A stretch of 64,000 nucleotides of DNA, taken from contig CALUMZ010000099.1 of assembly GCA_944321865.1 (NCBI GenBank), positions 1-64,000 of the forward strand, read 5' to 3'. Positions 62,885 through 64,000 of this stretch are shown here, piece after piece (position 1 is the first letter of the stretch; each line of letters opens with the position of its first letter). Below the pieces are notes generated by a model. It did no database searches. It saw only the letters and a program-made list of their open reading frames with translations, and had not been told where the DNA came from. The translations under genes were made by a program, and so were the position numbers. This DNA is from an uncultured Muribaculaceae bacterium. Lineage in GTDB: Bacteria > Bacteroidota > Bacteroidia > Bacteroidales > Muribaculaceae.

Positions 62885-63667
62885 ATGGACGATGGTGAAA
62901 TACACGATTATTTGAAAAGCACCTGTCTATTCTTGTCGAAATACGCATCTGCATTATTAGGCTGTGGCGCTACGTGTATAAGAATTGAAAAAAATATAGG
63001 TCGTATTGCCGACACGTTTGGTGTACATGTGGATATGACATTGTTGCCGGCTCATGTCATAGTAGTGGTATGGGATTGCGATCATACGCATTCTTATAAT
63101 TGTTCGGCGAAACCGATAGGCGGCATGACAGATTTTTGCCGTAATATAGAATTGAGTAAATTGAGTTGGCGAATAGTTGAGAAAAATTTATCATGTGATG
63201 AAGCGGCAATAGAACTTGATAGAATATTGAGCTTGCCTCAACTTAACAAGTGGATTGTATTGTTATTGACATCGGCTGCCAATGCTTCGTTTTGTCGATT
63301 GTTTGGCGGAGATTTCAAGGCTGTGGGAATAGTGTTTTGTGCGACTTTACTCGGATTCTTCTTAAAGCAGATAATGATTGAAGACAAAATCGATTTGCGC
63401 ATAACTACTATCGCATCGGCCTTTCTTGCGTCTGTGGTTGGAGCTTCGGGATATTTATTCGGGATAAGTAACACACCGGAGCTCGCGCTTGGAACAAGTG
63501 TTTTGTTCCTAATACCGGGAATTCCGTATATAAATGCCGGCAGTGATTTGTTTACCAATCATTATTTGTGTGCAGTGAGCAGGTTTATTCAAGCAGTCAT
63601 TCTTACAATATGTCTTACGCTGGGCTTGTGTGGTGGAATGTTCTTGATGCAAATGAAATTCTTTTAA
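62885..63667 (+). CDS. ThrE-type threonine/serine exporter, N-terminal-type subunit
   Basis: A 260-residue membrane protein of the DUF1212/ThrE family from MDDGEIHDYL (62885; in-frame ATGs at 62831, 62846 and 62855 would overlap the small gene upstream). The soluble N-terminal domain (about 1-120) has YASALLGCGATCIRIEKNIGRIADTFGVHVDM. Five hydrophobic helices follow, including the conserved VLFLIPGIPYINAGSDLF (about 214-231). In many bacteria ThrE is split into two proteins, and the partner follows 12 bases downstream. The exporter's substrate is inferred from family members that export threonine and serine. Confidence 0.88.
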   Translation: MDDGEIHDYLKSTCLFLSKYASALLGCGATCIRIEKNIGRIADTFGVHVDMTLLPAHVIVVVWDCDHTHSYNCSAKPIGGMTDFCRNIELSKLSWRIVEKNLSCDEAAIELDRILSLPQLNKWIVLLLTSAANASFCRLFGGDFKAVGIVFCATLLGFFLKQIMIEDKIDLRITTIASAFLASVVGASGYLFGISNTPELALGTSVLFLIPGIPYINAGSDLFTNHYLCAVSRFIQAVILTICLTLGLCGGMFLMQMKFF

Positions 63668-63679
63668 AAAAGCAAGAAT

Positions 63680-64000
63680 ATGGAACTTTTAATTGAAATA
63701 ATACAAGATATATTTTTCTCGGCCATTGCGGCAATTGGTTTTGCGAGCATAAGCAATACCCCGTTTTCGGCAATGAAATACTGTGCTTTTCTTGCGGCTA
63801 TAGGGCACAGCCTTAGATTTGTCATGATGGAAAGTATGGAGGTTCACATAATAGTGGCAGCTGCCATTGCTGCATTTGTCATAGGTGTCGTGGCTATACC
63901 GTTGGCCCCTAAAGCAAAATGCCCGCCCGAAACATTTTCATATCCGGCTTTATTGCCAATGATACCGGGGATGTATGCCTACCGTGCAGTGCAGGGCCTT
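63680..64000 (+). CDS. ThrE-type exporter, second subunit (partial, cut by window end)
   Basis: The ORF starts at ATG 63680 and is open to the end of the window (107 codons). The translation MELLIEIIQDIFFSAIAAIG... with SYPALLPMIPGMYAYRAV near the edge matches the DUF3815/ThrE_2 family, the small partner of the split threonine/serine exporter. Three hydrophobic helices are visible. It lies 12 bases after the larger subunit; the stop codon is outside the window. Confidence 0.85.
   Translation, partial: MELLIEIIQDIFFSAIAAIGFASISNTPFSAMKYCAFLAAIGHSLRFVMMESMEVHIIVAAAIAAFVIGVVAIPLAPKAKCPPETFSYPALLPMIPGMYAYRAVQGL

Overview
The window comes from a chromosome of the phylum Bacteroidota, most likely order Bacteroidales and possibly a Muribaculaceae-type gut species. 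The evidence is in the sequence. The primary sigma factor is the short Bacteroidota type. Many genes follow promoters of the form TTTG-N18-21-TAnnTTTG, and start codons lack clear Shine-Dalgarno sequences. Lineage-typical families are present (Bat aerotolerance operon, DUF4293, DUF4301, Porin_10-type porin, membrane-anchored HU/LysM protein). No prophage, CRISPR array or intact insertion sequence was seen; this is mostly core chromosome.

Layout. 1-6.8 kb: a tRNA-Met and, on the minus strand, a five-gene branched-chain amino acid operon (leuA-leuC-leuD-citramalate synthase-like-leuB). It is preceded by an unannotated 22-codon leader peptide carrying a Leu CUA triplet and by a transcription attenuator. 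6.8-10.4 kb: a small outer-membrane barrel protein, rpoD and a DegP/HtrA protease. 10.9-12.5 kb: an HU protein and an HU-transmembrane-LysM protein. 12.7-21.3 kb: the Bat operon (moxR, DUF58, DUF4381-like, batA-batE). 21.4-30 kb: a GH77 amylomaltase, a secreted protein, a LysE exporter, a CBM9-like protein, a small lipoprotein and a B12-dependent ribonucleotide reductase. 30-36 kb: cardiolipin synthase, then a cassette with an endonuclease I homologue that appears to have lost its catalytic His plus two coupled small ORFs, a solute-binding protein and a porin. 36.4-42.5 kb: a TPP-riboswitch-controlled thiamine operon (thiD-thiS-tenI/thiE-like-thiE-thiG-thiC-thiH) without thiF. 42.6-50.3 kb: DUF4293, nhaD, a ~490-base intergenic region with two candidate small RNAs, ligA, a BASS-family permease, hisS and a membrane zinc peptidase. 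50.4-58.8 kb: sugar nucleotidyltransferase with galE, a secreted hydrolase, a lipoprotein, a RelA-type (p)ppGpp synthetase with a degenerate HD domain, DUF4301 and a thioredoxin. 58.8-64 kb: a Tat-exported Fe-S aldo/keto reductase with a NapH/NapG-type fusion protein, an ECF sigma factor, a small acidic membrane protein and a two-gene ThrE-type exporter cut by the window edge.

How the parts work together. The leucine operon is probably controlled by ribosome stalling: the leader stop codon adjoins a 7-base element complementary to the 5' arm of the intrinsic terminator. The thiamine operon is controlled by TPP. The Bat operon encodes a chaperone-like AAA ATPase, VWA proteins and TPR proteins of the envelope. 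The Fe-S fusion protein and the exported reductase look like one quinol-to-periplasm redox unit. The items most worth a second look are the leucine attenuator, the two candidate small RNAs at 44.6-44.95 kb, the HU-LysM tether, the catalytically degraded endonuclease cassette and the NapH-NapG fusion with its retained internal twin-arginine motif.
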